DNA of 11,939 nucleotides from Fibrobacteraceae bacterium (lineage in GTDB: Bacteria; Fibrobacterota; Fibrobacteria; Fibrobacterales; Fibrobacteraceae), in assembly GCA_021443045.1 (NCBI GenBank), contig JABUUT010000039.1, forward strand, positions 14,700 to 26,638, in the 5' to 3' direction. The notes under the pieces were generated by a model. The model had not been told where the DNA came from, did no database searches, and worked only from the letters and a program-made list of their open reading frames with translations. Within the stretch, counting starts at the first letter, position 1; every line of letters begins with the position of its first letter. A program made the position numbers and the translations under genes. Shown piece after piece: positions 6,690-11,939 of this stretch.

Positions 6690-8354
6690 ATGGATTTTGG
6701 ATTGCAGTTAGGACAAAACCAAAGGCTGGAGCAGTCTCTTGCGCCCCAGCTGTTACAGTCCATTGGAATTCTTCAAAAAAATTCCTTGGAACTGGAAACA
6801 GCCATTAAGGAAGAAGTGGAATCGAACCCTCTTTTGGAACTTTCTGACGATCCCGATGATTTTATTGAAAGTGCAGAGCCTCCAGAATCTATAGCCAAAG
6901 CCGAAGAACTGGAACGTAGGGAGCTGAACCCGGATGACATTGAACGGGGAACTTTAGATGAAAGTGCCTCTATTGATACAGGGTTGCTTGATGGTGTTTC
7001 TAATGCCGATATTGATTGGGACCGCTATTTGGAAGATGGTTACGACCATACGGACGCTCCCTTTAAAGATTTAAATGCGGCTCGAGATGAAAATGAAGAA
7101 TGGGACAGGCCTATTAAGGATATGGATGCCAGTCTTCAAGACAAATTAAAGAATCAACTGCGGGACTGGAATGGCACCCATGAAATGTTGGATCAACTAT
7201 TAAAAGCAGGATGCAGCGAAAGTCATTTTAGAGATTTGGTGGAGTATCTGATTAACTCAGTGGACGAAAATGGTTTTTTACAGGGGGTGCCGGAAGCAAG
7301 CCTAGACATGAGTTCAGCTGAAGATTGGAACAACATGGAACTAAGCTCCCGGCTTGCTTCCAGTAGCGATGCTTTTATAAACGAAATTGAAAATGTGCTT
7401 AAGGACAAGCTGGAACTGGAAGGGGCATCGCTACCTGTCCGCGAGGCATTCCATGTACTGCAGAACTTTACGCCTCGCGGCATCGGCGCCCGCGACCTTC
7501 GGGAATGTTTTTTGATACAAGCTTACGCCATTCCCGGGTTTTCTCCATTGACCATTAAAATTCTCGAAAACCACTTTGAAGACCTTCAGGCTCTGCGCTA
7601 CGGCAAAATTGCCAAAGACTTGGAGGTGACCTCGGAAAACATACAGCAGGCCGTTGCCAGTCTAGCTGTACTTACGCCTCATCCTGGTCGTCAAATTTCT
7701 AGCAGCCCCATTCAGTCTATTGTGCCCGACATGAAGGTAGTAGAAAAAAAAGGCCACTTTGAGGTGGTGGCTTTTAAAACCCCTTCTCAAAAGCGTCTTC
7801 GCATAAATGCCACTTACAAAGCCCTCTTAGAAGACCCCTCGGTTTCTAAAAAAGATAAGGAATACGTTCGGGAAAGGCTCTCTAAGGCCACCGACTTTAT
7901 GCGTGCTGTAGACAACCGCTATACAACCATGGAAAAGGTAATGCAATGCATCGTTAAACGGCAAAAAGACTTTTTTACCATGGGCCCTGCACACCTGAAA
8001 CCCATGGTTCTTCAAGAAATTGCAGAAGATGTGGGCCGGGACCCCAGCACAGTAAACCGGGTTACCAACGGCAAATATGTGGAAACTCCTTTTGGGGTAT
8101 ACGAGCTTAAGGAGTTCTTTACTTCTGGCGTAAAACAGGGATCAAGCAGCGATGCCGATGTGGTGGGCTCTGCCCAAATTTTGGATGCCATTAAAAGCCT
8201 GGTAGACGCCGAAAACAAGAAAAAACCCCTTTCGGATCAGGCCATTGCAGACAAGCTGCAGGAACAGGGAATTAAGGTGGCCCGCCGTACTGTGGCCAAA
8301 TACCGGGAAGAAGAGCTAAAAATTCTTCCTGCACGTTTGCGCAAGATTGTCTAG
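6690..8354 (+). CDS. rpoN: RNA polymerase sigma-54 factor
   Basis: Sigma54 directs RNA polymerase to -24/-12 promoters, which open only with an AAA+ activator. Region I is recognisable at residues 1-50 (Gln/Leu-rich, ending ESNPLLE), followed by a strongly acidic region II to about 150. The core-binding domain includes NFTPRGIGARDL (259-270). The HTH lies near 439-460 (LQEIAEDVGRDPSTVNRV), and the RpoN box ARRTVAKYRE is intact at 531-540, so -24 recognition should be normal. At 554 residues it is longer than the E. coli protein (477); the excess is in acidic region II and a Ser/Glu-rich stretch near 196-250. GGAG lies 10 nt before the ATG. It is last in the lpt operon, whose promoter looks sigma54-dependent. 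Confidence 0.97.
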   Translation: MDFGLQLGQNQRLEQSLAPQLLQSIGILQKNSLELETAIKEEVESNPLLELSDDPDDFIESAEPPESIAKAEELERRELNPDDIERGTLDESASIDTGLLDGVSNADIDWDRYLEDGYDHTDAPFKDLNAARDENEEWDRPIKDMDASLQDKLKNQLRDWNGTHEMLDQLLKAGCSESHFRDLVEYLINSVDENGFLQGVPEASLDMSSAEDWNNMELSSRLASSSDAFINEIENVLKDKLELEGASLPVREAFHVLQNFTPRGIGARDLRECFLIQAYAIPGFSPLTIKILENHFEDLQALRYGKIAKDLEVTSENIQQAVASLAVLTPHPGRQISSSPIQSIVPDMKVVEKKGHFEVVAFKTPSQKRLRINATYKALLEDPSVSKKDKEYVRERLSKATDFMRAVDNRYTTMEKVMQCIVKRQKDFFTMGPAHLKPMVLQEIAEDVGRDPSTVNRVTNGKYVETPFGVYELKEFFTSGVKQGSSSDADVVGSAQILDAIKSLVDAENKKKPLSDQAIADKLQEQGIKVARRTVAKYREEELKILPARLRKIV

Positions 8355-8387
8355 GATGGACATTCTCTTGGATTTATCACACAAACT

Positions 8388-8411
8388 TGTAGAAAACTAA
8401 CGTTTTCTACA
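8388..8411 (+). terminator. Strong hairpin after rpoN (possible transcript end)
   Basis: TGTAGAAAAC and GTTTTCTACA form a perfect 10-bp stem with a TAAC loop, 34 nt after the rpoN stop. No T-run follows (GGGGTGTTATG), so it is not a textbook intrinsic terminator. It may protect an mRNA 3' end or assist another termination route. Flanking ACACA and TGTGT could extend the structure loosely. Confidence 0.4.
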
Positions 8412-8433
8412 GGGGTGTTATGTGTATTTACAT

Positions 8434-8476
8434 GGACCTTCACTGGATTCTTCGGGGCTTTGCCCCTCAGAATGAC
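8434..8476 (-). repeat. REP-like hairpin element, copy B
   Basis: On the minus strand it starts GTCATTCTGA and ends GAATCCAGTGAAGGTCC. The outer stem ATTCT/AGAAT is a double compensatory change relative to ATCCT/AGGAT in copies A and D. A tandem GA/GA mismatch and an inner stem GGGGC/GCCCC with an AAA loop follow. It lies between rpoN and hpf, opposite in orientation to both genes. Confidence 0.75.
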
Positions 8477-8509
8477 AGTTCATTAATCATAAAAAACATT
8501 TCCAATTTC
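8475..8509 (+). repeat. Heptamer-like A/T-rich array after REP copy B
   Basis: Reading from the REP boundary gives ACAGTTC, ATTAATC, ATAAAAA, ACATTTC, CAATTTC. The first two units match the array after copy A in sequence and register; the later ones are more decayed. Confidence 0.35.
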
Positions 8510-8589
8510 CCTTAATTTAGCTGAAAAAGACGGGTTTGGGGTTTAATATTCCAATTTGGTATATAGGTTTAAAAAAAAAGTGATTTTAA

Positions 8590-8630
8590 TGGTGCTTTTT
8601 TGCAAAAAAAAGATGTATATACTCTAAATG
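8590..8630 (+). promoter_or_regulatory. Probable hpf promoter region
   Basis: TATACT at 8618-8623 is a good -10 hexamer. There is no clear -35 at the right distance; instead a T6-GC-A8 tract (8596-8611) precedes it, closely resembling the tract in the dksA promoter. TTGCAA (8600-8605), 17 nt, TCTAAA (8623-8628) is an alternative reading. TGGTGC...TTGC (8590-8603) also resembles a sigma54 promoter but its GG-GC spacing is one base short. Confidence 0.4.
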
Positions 8631-8631
8631 C

Positions 8632-8643
8632 GGACTTAAGTCC
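8632..8643. promoter_or_regulatory. Perfect 12-bp palindrome upstream of hpf
   Basis: GGACTTAAGTCC is fully self-complementary and lies just after the predicted -10 region, around the expected transcription start. It could be an operator for a dimeric regulator or a short hairpin at the mRNA 5' end. Confidence 0.45.
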
Positions 8644-8683
8644 CATATGACTATGTAAAATTTAAACTTTTGGAGGTTTTATC

Positions 8684-9001
8684 ATGGATGTTAAATTTTC
8701 TGCCCGTCATTTTAATGCATCTGCTGGTCTTCAGGATCGTATTCAAGAAGAAATGGACAAACTGGCACGTTTTTACCCAAACATCACTGGCGCCTCTGTA
8801 AATTTGGATCACGAAGTGGAACACCAACGTCATTGCGACATCACCATCAACATCACAGGCTCTGTAATTGTGGCTTCTGCCGACGAAGAAAATATGGGCA
8901 AGGCTGTTGATGTGGCTTTGGAACGTGCTAAAACTCAGCTGAAAAAAGCCAACGAAAAGCAAAATGACCATCGTGCCCAGCCAATTTCAGATGTGGTGTA
9001 G
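8684..9001 (+). CDS. hpf: Ribosome hibernation-promoting factor, short form
   Basis: HPF (RaiA/YfiA family, ribosomal S30AE domain) binds the decoding region of idle ribosomes and helps form inactive 100S dimers in slow growth. The 105-residue protein consists of the S30AE domain alone (MDVKFSARHF, then DHEVEHQRHCDITINI), without the C-terminal dimerisation domain of the long form. It therefore resembles the short HPF of enterics. GGAGG (8672-8676) lies 7 nt before the ATG, the strongest ribosome-binding site in the window, which fits an abundant protein. It is the first gene of a probable operon with hprK (24-nt gap) and the MCE gene. hpf next to rpoN is a widely conserved arrangement. Confidence 0.93.
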   Translation: MDVKFSARHFNASAGLQDRIQEEMDKLARFYPNITGASVNLDHEVEHQRHCDITINITGSVIVASADEENMGKAVDVALERAKTQLKKANEKQNDHRAQPISDVV

Positions 9002-9025
9002 TTGTAAAATGCTATTTTAACTAAG

Positions 9026-10057
9026 ATGGCAGAATCAAGGTTAAAAGATATTAAAGTCTTGCACCGAGAATCCCTCTCGGTGCGAGAATTTTTTGTACAC
9101 TATGGCAAGGAACTGGCTTTGGAACTCCACTCTCCAGATGGAGATCTAGACTGTTTTATTGCCGAAAGTGGCATCCACCGCCCTGGCCTTGCCATGGCGG
9201 GTTACACTAAAGTTTATAGTTCCAAGCAAATTCAGGTTATTGGCCACACCGAATGGAACTACCTGGAATCTTTGGGCCCGGAGGCCCGAAGCAAAATCTT
9301 TGAATCCCTTTCTGTATTTAGAGCTCCCATGTGGGTGGTCACCCACGCCCAAAAACCCCATAGGGAACTTCAGGATATGTGTACCAAGTTGCACATTCCG
9401 CTATTTTCAACAACCCAGCACACTTTTGAATTTGTCAAATTTGCCCAACGCATTCTTGAGGAATATTTTGCGCCTCATGCCATTATTCATGGCAGCCTTG
9501 TAGATGTGTATGGCATAGGCATGCTCTTTATAGGCGACAGCAATGTGGGCAAGTCGGAGTGTGTACTAGACCTGGTGGAATCAGGGCACCGCATGATAGC
9601 CGACGACGTGGTGCACATTAGCCATGTTGGAAATTCCATTATTGGTCGCCCCGATCCCCTGATTAAGCACCACATGGAAATTCGCGGTGTGGGCCTTATC
9701 GATATTCGTTCCATGTTTGGTATCCACGCTATTCGCAAGGTGAAAAAAATTGAGACCATCGTGGAATTGCAGCCTTGGCGCTCCGATGTTTCTTACGACC
9801 GCACGGGCCTCAACAGCACCGAAGAAATGTTGATGGGCGTGCAAATTCCCAAGATTGTAATTCCGGTGGCTCCTGGCAAAAACTTAACGGTGATTTCTGA
9901 AGTGATTGCCATGAATACCTTAATGAAGATGAATGGACAGAATGTCGCCCAGAACTTTAACGAAGAATTGATGAAGAAAATCAAGGCCAAGGCCAAGGGC
10001 GAACTGGATCAGGAACTGTTCCACTTTGATTACAAGAACTGGTCTTACTATGAATAG
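9026..10057 (+). CDS. hprK: HPr kinase/phosphorylase-like protein
   Basis: HprK phosphorylates, and by phosphorolysis dephosphorylates, Ser46 of HPr-type carriers. The 343-residue protein has the usual N-terminal domain (HRPGLAMAGY, 51-60), then the kinase domain: IHGSLVDVYGIG (154-165, active-site His156), P-loop GDSNVGKSE (170-178), IADD (191-194) and the HprK signature EIRGVGLIDIR (218-228). Two usually conserved sites differ. The P-loop has Asn173 where B. subtilis has Gly (GKSGVGKSE), and the phosphorylase loop reads PVAPGKN (280-286) in place of PVRPGRN. It keeps the P-loop Lys/Ser, so it probably binds nucleotide. A GC-rich hairpin lies at its 5' end. It overlaps the next gene by 8 nt. 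No HPr, EI or EIIA gene is in the window, so its substrate is not evident. The start has almost no Shine-Dalgarno, suggesting coupling to hpf translation. Confidence 0.92.
   Translation: MAESRLKDIKVLHRESLSVREFFVHYGKELALELHSPDGDLDCFIAESGIHRPGLAMAGYTKVYSSKQIQVIGHTEWNYLESLGPEARSKIFESLSVFRAPMWVVTHAQKPHRELQDMCTKLHIPLFSTTQHTFEFVKFAQRILEEYFAPHAIIHGSLVDVYGIGMLFIGDSNVGKSECVLDLVESGHRMIADDVVHISHVGNSIIGRPDPLIKHHMEIRGVGLIDIRSMFGIHAIRKVKKIETIVELQPWRSDVSYDRTGLNSTEEMLMGVQIPKIVIPVAPGKNLTVISEVIAMNTLMKMNGQNVAQNFNEELMKKIKAKAKGELDQELFHFDYKNWSYYE
9061..9094 (+). promoter_or_regulatory. Overlapping hairpins at the 5' end of hprK (attenuator-like)
   Basis: GCACCGAG (9061-9068) and CTCGGTGC (9076-9083) form a perfect 8-bp stem with a 7-nt loop. 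A competing stem TCTCG/CGAGA (9075-9079 with 9083-9087, loop GTG) is followed directly by A and TTTTTT (9089-9094). The two are mutually exclusive, like an antiterminator and a terminator, and begin 36 nt into the coding region. Confidence 0.35.
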
Positions 10058-10970
10058 ATTTACCCGGCTCCTGAAAGAAAATTTATTGGCCTCCATCATT
10101 TTTTTGACCGTGTTGGTGGGTTGTTGTGCTGCCTGGTATTTTTTACACCCCAGTAGCCCCTATCATCCCCGGTACAGTTTTGTGGTCAAGTTTGATGCTG
10201 TAGGAACTTTAAGCCCAGGGAACCGCGTAGAAGTTCGCGGTATCAAGAAAGGCGAAATTATGGCAGTGGAGCTTTCTGACGATGCCGTGTACGTAACGGC
10301 TCGGGTTTTGGCAGACACCAAGATTCCCGTGAACTCGGCTTACCGCCTTATTACGTCTGGGTTAATGGGGGAGCGGGAATTGTGCGTGCTTACGGGTGAT
10401 GCCAAGGAACTGATAGCTGACGGCGACACTGTGGTTGGCCACTATGACGAAGGCACCAGTGGCATTGGAAAGAGTTTGTCGGCCATCATTGAGGATTTGG
10501 ACTCCATGAAGGTTCTTATTGCCTCTTTTATAGATTCCGTTACGGTGGGGTCGGATGGTAAGCAAATTGAGGTGGTTTTGAACAAGGGCAAAAAGCTGAT
10601 AAGGCACACAAAAGACTTGTCAGGGGAATGGAAGTCTGAATTGAAAGGGGTTTTAGACCATTTTAACAGCACTTTGGAAAAGGCAGAGGCAAATGTGAAC
10701 GAGGCCTTGGATAGGGGGGAAATTACTGTTGAAAACGCCGAAAAGGTGTTGAATAGGGCTGATGCCTTGTTGTCAAAGGTTCAAGAGACAAAGGATTATG
10801 CTGAAAAAGTCGTGGGTAAAGTGAATCAAAAAGACAATTCTGTGGGGTTAATTTTAGATAAAAATGGAGAAATAAGTTTGCAATTAGACCGCTTAGTTGT
10901 TGATACAGAACAACTTATAGCCGATATTAAGAAAAATGGTATAAAATTAAATATTGATATTTTTAATTAA
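10050..10970 (+). CDS. MCE-domain (MlaD-like) lipid-transport protein
   Basis: Single-MCE proteins are membrane-anchored, substrate-binding subunits of phospholipid transporters between the two membranes (Mla type). This 306-residue protein has one N-terminal helix (about 11-31), then an MCE domain (about 42-116: FVVKFDAVGTLSPGNRVEVR, VRGIKKGEI, ITSGLMGERELCVL). A long helical region (about 135-270) rich in Glu/Lys/Asn follows, possibly coiled-coil. The end, GLILDKNGEISLQLDRL then IADIKKNGIKLNIDIF, matches the closing motif seen in Bacteroidetes-type MCE proteins. The ATG at 10050 overlaps hprK by 8 nt; a TTG at 10026 is possible but would lengthen the cytoplasmic tip. No MlaE permease or MlaF ATPase is adjacent, so partners must be elsewhere. 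The last 200 bases are noticeably more A/T-rich. Confidence 0.88.
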   Translation: MNRFTRLLKENLLASIIFLTVLVGCCAAWYFLHPSSPYHPRYSFVVKFDAVGTLSPGNRVEVRGIKKGEIMAVELSDDAVYVTARVLADTKIPVNSAYRLITSGLMGERELCVLTGDAKELIADGDTVVGHYDEGTSGIGKSLSAIIEDLDSMKVLIASFIDSVTVGSDGKQIEVVLNKGKKLIRHTKDLSGEWKSELKGVLDHFNSTLEKAEANVNEALDRGEITVENAEKVLNRADALLSKVQETKDYAEKVVGKVNQKDNSVGLILDKNGEISLQLDRLVVDTEQLIADIKKNGIKLNIDIFN

Positions 10971-10973
10971 GTA

Positions 10974-11002
10974 TTGACTTTTTTTGTAAAAAAAAAGATA
11001 GT
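10974..11002 (+). promoter_or_regulatory. Probable dksA promoter
   Basis: TTGACT (10974-10979), a 17-nt spacer and GATAGT (10997-11002) form a plausible sigma70 promoter only 3 bases after the MCE gene stop. The spacer is an unusual T7-GT-A9 tract (10979-10996), which would be intrinsically bent or stiff. A similar tract precedes hpf. Transcription would start near 11009, leaving a leader of about 47 nt. Confidence 0.6.
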
Positions 11003-11055
11003 TTAACACAAATAGTAAACGAACCTAAACTAACTCAAGCAAAAAGGAGTTGATT

Positions 11056-11529
11056 ATGGCTGAAAAGAAACCTGCAAAGATGAGCGATGCCGATCTTAAA
11101 TTTTTTGAGGAAATGCTTTTGGAAAAACGCCGCCAGCTGGTGGCTGCCCAAAATGATTCAGAAGACGCCAATGTTTTTCAAAGCCAAAAAAATCAGTCCG
11201 GTGATACCGGTGACCCTAATAGCTCCGAATTTGCCTCTGATGTAAATGCACTGGAAACCAATTTCAAGCTGGCTGATCGTGAAGGCAAGTATCTGGTGTA
11301 TTTGGAAGAAGCCTTGACCCGCATTCGCAAGGGCACTTTTGGCGTGTGCAAGGTGTGTAAAAAGCTTATTCCTAAGGCTCGACTTATAGCAGTGCCTACG
11401 GCAACCAAGTGCGTGAACTGCAAGGAAGAAACCAAACGCAAGGAACGTGACGAAGCCCGTATGGAAATGGCAAAGATTTTTGCTGAGGAACAGCGCAAGG
11501 AAATGCTCCGCAAGCAAGCTGGTCGTTAA
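11056..11529 (+). CDS. dksA: DksA/TraR-family RNA polymerase-binding protein
   Basis: DksA binds the RNA polymerase secondary channel and, with ppGpp, adjusts transcription in starvation. The 157-residue protein (E. coli 151) has an N-terminal helix, a coiled-coil arm and a C4 zinc finger with Cys98, Cys101, Cys119 and Cys122 (GVCKVCKK and TKCVNCKEE). It ends in a charged Lys/Arg/Glu helix. The coiled-coil tip lacks the exact DxxDxA of E. coli DksA; the nearest match is NSSEFA (about 55-60). I chose the ATG at 11056, 6 nt after AAGGAG; a TTG at 11050 would leave no spacing to that site. It has its own promoter and a strong terminator, so it is monocistronic. The zinc-finger region alone could fit other TraR-type proteins, but the length and full coiled coil favour DksA. 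Confidence 0.9.
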   Translation: MAEKKPAKMSDADLKFFEEMLLEKRRQLVAAQNDSEDANVFQSQKNQSGDTGDPNSSEFASDVNALETNFKLADREGKYLVYLEEALTRIRKGTFGVCKVCKKLIPKARLIAVPTATKCVNCKEETKRKERDEARMEMAKIFAEEQRKEMLRKQAGR

Positions 11530-11602
11530 ACAGGCTGATTGTTAATACAAACTGGCCGATAGAGCTTGTTCAGTTGTTGATCTTTTCTCCTTGTTGAAAA
11601 AC

Positions 11603-11637
11603 AAAAAACACCTCGCCTAAGGGCGGGGTGTTTTTTT
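11603..11637 (+). terminator. Strong rho-independent terminator after dksA
   Basis: AACACC-T-CGCC and GGCG-G-GGTGTT pair continuously (one T/G wobble) around a TAAG loop, and TTTTTTT follows. The A-run before the stem allows use on the minus strand as well. It lies about 75 nt after the dksA stop. Confidence 0.93.
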
Positions 11638-11647
11638 GGGGACTACT

Positions 11648-11661
11648 ATTAGCCATCAGCA
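11648..11661 (+). repeat. Short heptamer pair before REP copy C
   Basis: ATTAGCC and ATCAGCA are adjacent 7-nt units resembling ATTAGCA at 108-114, directly upstream of the REP-like element. This is too short to be sure of. Confidence 0.25.
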
Positions 11662-11663
11662 GT

Positions 11664-11707
11664 GTCATCCTGAACGGCACTCACCGTGAAGAATCCAGTG
11701 AATGTCC
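11664..11707 (+). repeat. REP-like hairpin element, copy C
   Basis: It starts GTCATCCTGA and ends GAATCCAGTGAATGTCC. The outer stem ATCCT/AGAAT has one mismatch, the GA/GA tandem mismatch is kept, and the inner stem is ACGG/CCGT with a 6-nt loop. It forms a tandem pair with copy D, 10 nt away. Confidence 0.75.
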
Positions 11708-11717
11708 GCACAAGTCT

Positions 11718-11759
11718 GTCATCCTGAAGGGCATAGCCCTGAAGGATCCAGGAAAATGT
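11718..11759 (+). repeat. REP-like hairpin element, copy D
   Basis: This is the clearest fold: ATCCT-GA-AGGGC-ATA-GCCCT-GA-AGGAT, all stems perfect, with a symmetric tandem GA mismatch. The 3' flank (CCAGGAAAATGTG) is partly diverged from the other copies. Confidence 0.8.
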
Positions 11760-11777
11760 GCATATGAGTACGCAAAT

Positions 11778-11833
11778 ACCAACAACTGAATACTGATAAC
11801 CGACTACTGACCACTGATAACCGTTTACTGCAT
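11778..11833 (+). repeat. 7-nt-period array, eight units
   Basis: Consecutive units are ACCAACA, ACTGAAT, ACTGATA, ACCGACT, ACTGACC, ACTGATA, ACCGTTT and ACTGCAT. Most fit A-C-T/C-N-A-N-N. Twenty bases (11809-11828) are repeated in inverted orientation at 4-23. No ribosome-binding site or coding sense is seen. Confidence 0.7.
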
Positions 11834-11881
11834 TTAACCGTTGTGTCGCACCACGGCACTGCTTTTTAGACGAAAGATGGG

Positions 11882-11921
11882 GTCATCCTGGAGCCGTTAG
11901 GTGAAAGGATCCATAGAAAGG
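11882..11921 (+). repeat. REP-like hairpin element, copy E (degenerate)
   Basis: It starts GTCATCCTGG and contains GGATCCA. The outer stem ATCCT/AGGAT is intact, but the inner stem is reduced to GCC/GGT around GTTA and the 3' flank has diverged. It is probably a decayed member of the family. Confidence 0.5.
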
Positions 11922-11939
11922 TTTCTACTCGAATGTGTC

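Noticed and set aside
8590..8603. Sigma54-like motif TGGTGC...TTGC upstream of hpf
   Set aside because: The GG to GC distance is 11, not 12; sigma54 promoters are strict about this spacing, and the second block is part of a T-tract.
11648..11921. Repeat cluster as a CRISPR array
   Set aside because: Copies are irregularly spaced (10 and about 120 nt), differ in the centre, occur elsewhere in both orientations, and no cas gene is present.

Overview
The window looks like chromosomal core sequence from a Gram-negative, LPS-making bacterium, most likely a Fibrobacter or close relative (phylum Fibrobacterota). This is inferred from the gene content (lptC-lptA-lptB-rpoN-hpf-hprK followed by an MCE-domain gene), the Bacteroidetes/Fibrobacter-like protein styles (long OstA-type LptA, lipoprotein-like LptC), and intergenic DNA full of small palindromes and degenerate 7-nt repeats. 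No phage, transposase, integrase, CRISPR array or plasmid gene is visible.

Layout: (1) 1-146 is intergenic repeat DNA: a degenerate heptamer array, a REP-like hairpin and another heptamer array. (2) 147-3401, minus strand: a very large class A penicillin-binding protein with an enlarged transpeptidase domain. (3) 3402-3744: a compact regulatory region with overlapping back-to-back sigma70-type promoters, a tRNA-Ser(GCU) gene with its terminator, then a near-perfect sigma54 (-24/-12) promoter. (4) 3745-8354: the tightly packed operon lptC-lptA-lptB-rpoN (1-nt and 4-nt overlaps, then a 61-nt gap). (5) 8355-8683: intergenic DNA with a strong hairpin, a REP-like element and the hpf promoter region. 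(6) 8684-10970: hpf-hprK-MCE protein. (7) 10971-11529: dksA behind its own promoter. (8) 11530-11939: a strong rho-independent terminator followed by three more REP-like elements and a clear 7-nt-period array.

The genes combine envelope building (peptidoglycan polymerisation, LPS export, an MCE lipid-transport subunit) with global growth-state control (sigma54, ribosome hibernation, HPr kinase, DksA). This is a variant of the well-known lpt-rpoN-hpf-ptsN cluster of proteobacteria, but ptsN and rapZ are absent here and hprK follows hpf directly.

The most interesting signals are: the sigma54 promoter driving the operon that contains rpoN (possible autoregulation); a family of five REP-like hairpins whose stems differ but compensate, four of them sitting next to heptamer arrays; and possible regulatory structures around hpf and at the start of hprK. 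None of the genes themselves looks like an undescribed system.
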